Of a stretch of 64,000 nt of DNA, positions 62,291 to 64,000 are shown in pieces (the first letter of the stretch is position 1; each line of letters starts with the position of its first letter). Under the pieces are notes generated by a model. It made no database searches, was not told where the DNA came from, and saw only the letters and a program-made list of their open reading frames with translations. The position numbers were made by a program, and so were the translations under genes. This stretch comes from Candidatus Villigracilis vicinus. GTDB taxonomy: Bacteria; Chloroflexota; Anaerolineae; Anaerolineales; Villigracilaceae. The DNA lies in contig JADKIL010000020.1 in the NCBI GenBank assembly GCA_016721315.1, positions 62,001 through 126,000 of the forward strand. The letters are read 5' to 3'.

Positions 62291-63769
62291 ATGCGTAGAG
62301 CAAAGATCGTCGCAACCATTGGCCCCGCGTCAGATTCTGAACAGGCGCTGGAAGCCATTATCAAAGCGGGAATGAACGTTGCCCGTCTTAATTTTTCCCA
62401 CGGAACTCATGAACAACATGCTTTGCGTGTAGCCGCAATTCGCGCTGTCTCCAAAAGATTGGCCATGCCTGTCGGTATCCTGCAGGATTTGCAAGGACCC
62501 AAGATCCGCGTTGGCAGGCTGGCGGTGCCTCTTCAGCTTTCCGTTGGTGAAGAGGTTTGTTTGTATGCCACAAAAGATGAAGCGCCAAAAACAGATAATC
62601 AGCTTCTTCCCGTCGATTTCCGTGAACTCTTTGATTCTGTTCAAGCGGGTGACAAACTTCTGCTCGATGATGGCCGCCTTGCCTTGCAGGTTACAACTGC
62701 CGTGGGGCGAATTGTCCATGCCAAAGTATTGGTGGGTGGGGCGCTGTCCTCGCATAAGGGCATCAACCTGCCCGGTGTAAAACTTCGCATTGCCGGTTTC
62801 ACTGAAAAAGATAAAACCGATCTTGCCTTTGGCATTTCCCAGGGTGTGGATGCGGTTGCGATCTCCTTCGTCCGCAGCGCCGATGATGTAAAAGCTGTCC
62901 GCGCTGCCATTGAAGAATTTTCCGTTGGCAAGCGTGCTCCCATGTTGATCGCAAAGCTTGAAAAGCCAGAGGCCTTGACAGAGCTGGAAGCGATCCTCGA
63001 TGTGGTTGACGGCGTGATGGTTGCCCGCGGCGATCTCGGCGTGGAACTTCCGCCAGAACGCGTGCCACCTTTGCAGAAGTTGATCATCCGTGAGGCGAAT
63101 GCCCGCGCAAAACTGGTCATCACCGCCACGCAAATGCTCGAGTCGATGATCTTGAATCCGTTGCCGACCCGCGCCGAAGCATCCGACATTGCCAACGCCA
63201 TCTTCGACGGCACAGATGCCGTTATGCTATCTGCCGAAACCGCTTCGGGTGAATACCCAAGTGAAGCGGTCGCCATGATGTCTCGCATTGTCAAAGAAGC
63301 CGAGTCTCATTTTATGGAGTGGGGAAGCCGTCAGGACGGCAAGGCAGGTTTAGGCGCGAGTGATGCGGCGTCCATGGCGCGTGCGGCGAATTCACTCGCC
63401 AAAGACCCCGAGGTGCGCGCGGTTTCCGTCTTTACCATGCAGGGGCGCTCCGCTTGGTTGATGTCCAAGGCGCGCCCGTCAAAGCGCATCCTCGCTTTCA
63501 CACCAGACCCCGATACGTTCAATCAGCTTGCCTTTTTATGGGGCGTGCAGCCGCATCTAATCAAGTTTGCCGATACCTTGGATGATATGCTTTCTGATGT
63601 CGATGCCGCTTTATTGAAGTCAGGTATTGAGTCAGGCCAGCAGGTGGTGTTGATCTGTGGGTATCCCATCGGCGAGAAACGCCCGCCCAACATGGCCTTA
63701 CTTCACACGGTTGGAAGTGAAGCAACGGTAAGTCTTGCACGTAAACTTGCTGAAAATAATGTGAAGTAG
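62291..63769 (+). CDS. pyk: Pyruvate kinase
   Basis: A 492-residue pyruvate kinase that makes ATP and pyruvate from phosphoenolpyruvate. KIVATIGPASDSEQALE opens the barrel, MNVARLNFSHGTHEQH carries the phosphate-binding Arg and Asn, LIAKLEKPEAL the catalytic Lys, and MVARGDLGVELPPERVP plus TATQMLESMI the metal and substrate sites. A B domain lies at about residues 70-165 and a C-terminal allosteric domain is complete. AAGGA lies upstream. Confidence 0.97.
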   Translation: MRRAKIVATIGPASDSEQALEAIIKAGMNVARLNFSHGTHEQHALRVAAIRAVSKRLAMPVGILQDLQGPKIRVGRLAVPLQLSVGEEVCLYATKDEAPKTDNQLLPVDFRELFDSVQAGDKLLLDDGRLALQVTTAVGRIVHAKVLVGGALSSHKGINLPGVKLRIAGFTEKDKTDLAFGISQGVDAVAISFVRSADDVKAVRAAIEEFSVGKRAPMLIAKLEKPEALTELEAILDVVDGVMVARGDLGVELPPERVPPLQKLIIREANARAKLVITATQMLESMILNPLPTRAEASDIANAIFDGTDAVMLSAETASGEYPSEAVAMMSRIVKEAESHFMEWGSRQDGKAGLGASDAASMARAANSLAKDPEVRAVSVFTMQGRSAWLMSKARPSKRILAFTPDPDTFNQLAFLWGVQPHLIKFADTLDDMLSDVDAALLKSGIESGQQVVLICGYPIGEKRPPNMALLHTVGSEATVSLARKLAENNVK

Positions 63770-63819
63770 GATAAAGTCCCCGCCCGCTTCTTTCTTAACT
63801 GCTAATTGATCCTAACCAT

Positions 63820-63855
63820 AAAGAGACAGCCACCTTTTAGTGTGGCTGTCTCTTT
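63820..63855. terminator. Bidirectional hairpin between pyk and the EamA gene
   Basis: AAAGAGACAGCCAC (63820-63833) pairs with GTGGCTGTCTCTTT (63842-63855) around an eight-base loop; A's on the left and T's on the right belong to the arms. It lies between convergent genes. Confidence 0.8.
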
Positions 63856-63858
63856 GAT

Positions 63859-64000
63859 TTATTCCCTTGTCGCGATCAAAATCCCAATGCTGATCAATGT
63901 CCCACCTGCAAGAAATAGCGGCGTGATTTTTTCAGCGAGGAAAAACCAACCGAGCAGCGTACCAACTACCGGCTGGGCAAAGAACGTCAATGATGCTACA
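63859..64000 (-). CDS. EamA/DMT-type transporter, C-terminal fragment
   Basis: The last 46 codons of a gene that enters from the right edge. VASLTFFAQPVVGTLLGWFF is followed by LAEKITPLFLAGGTLISIGI and ends in ATRE before TAA at 63859-63861. The two hydrophobic stretches and the P-x-x-x-x-L-x-G-x-x-x-x-E pattern are the usual end of EamA-family exporters. Nothing can be said about the substrate. Confidence 0.8.
   Translation of the reverse strand, partial: VASLTFFAQPVVGTLLGWFFLAEKITPLFLAGGTLISIGILIATRE

Noticed and set aside
62330..63294. Minus-strand frames of 267 and 217 codons opposite pyruvate kinase
   Set aside because: Pure shadows of a complete pyruvate kinase.
1..64000. CRISPR arrays
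   Set aside because: The only regular repeats are the protein-coding WD40 and pentapeptide units; no short repeats with unique spacers were found.
1..64000. Insertion sequences or prophage
   Set aside because: No transposase, integrase, recombinase or phage structural gene is recognisable in any frame.

Overview
The window looks like chromosomal DNA of a Chloroflexota bacterium, most likely an anaerobic member of the Anaerolineae. This is inferred from gene content: lipoprotein binding proteins with Pro/Thr-rich linkers, very large STAND-NTPase/WD40 proteins, a single-chain molybdenum aldehyde oxidoreductase with a dedicated maturation operon, and no outer-membrane genes. No rRNA, transposase, phage gene or CRISPR array is visible; one tRNA-Arg is present.

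Layout. 0-5.7 kb: a partial unknown gene, smpB, an MFS exporter, a redoxin, an SDR, then two heavily frameshifted genes (a glutaredoxin-thioredoxin reductase fusion and yqeC). 5.8-14.2 kb: three aldehyde dehydrogenases around modAB, a PadR regulator and a GntR/periplasmic-binding-like regulator. 14.4-24.9 kb (minus strand): one long operon with a Mop-type molybdenum aldehyde oxidoreductase, an Fe-S flavoprotein, a small Cys4 protein, a methyltransferase, a C_GCAxxG_C_C protein, a TrsS-like radical SAM protein, an AMP-dependent ligase and XdhC, opposite a second PadR regulator. 25.7-36.9 kb (minus): a DUF2779 nuclease-like protein, a pentapeptide-repeat protein, a 92-residue orphan N-terminal-tag protein and two tandem nSTAND-WD40 giants. 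37.2-45.5 kb: a DnaE-type polymerase, small unknowns, a GT-B-like protein, and phoU-ppx-sixA. 45.6-53.2 kb (minus): a 2-aminoethylphosphonate operon (ABC transporter, PhnW, PhnX, FAD oxidase). 53.7-57.2 kb: tRNA-Arg, MoxR, DUF58, a metallo-beta-lactamase and a WD40 relic. 57.4-63.8 kb: argF, ornithine aminotransferase, alanine dehydrogenase, an acyl-CoA transferase and pyruvate kinase. The right edge cuts an EamA-type transporter.

How it fits together. The 5-25 kb half reads as a molybdenum hydroxylase regulon: molybdate uptake (ModAB), molybdate-type sensing (GntR-PBP), cofactor or selenium maturation (XdhC, YqeC, radical SAM set), the enzyme itself, and NAD-dependent aldehyde dehydrogenases that could act on related aldehydes. 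The nSTAND block resembles an NTP-dependent surveillance or immune locus, though no effector domain is recognisable.

Caution on quality. At least a dozen single-base indels, most of them in short homopolymers, interrupt otherwise conserved genes (trxB fusion, yqeC, first aldehyde dehydrogenase, modA, both nSTAND genes, DUF58). They look more like consensus errors than decay, so broken genes here should be treated as provisional. Only trmO shows a real internal deletion.
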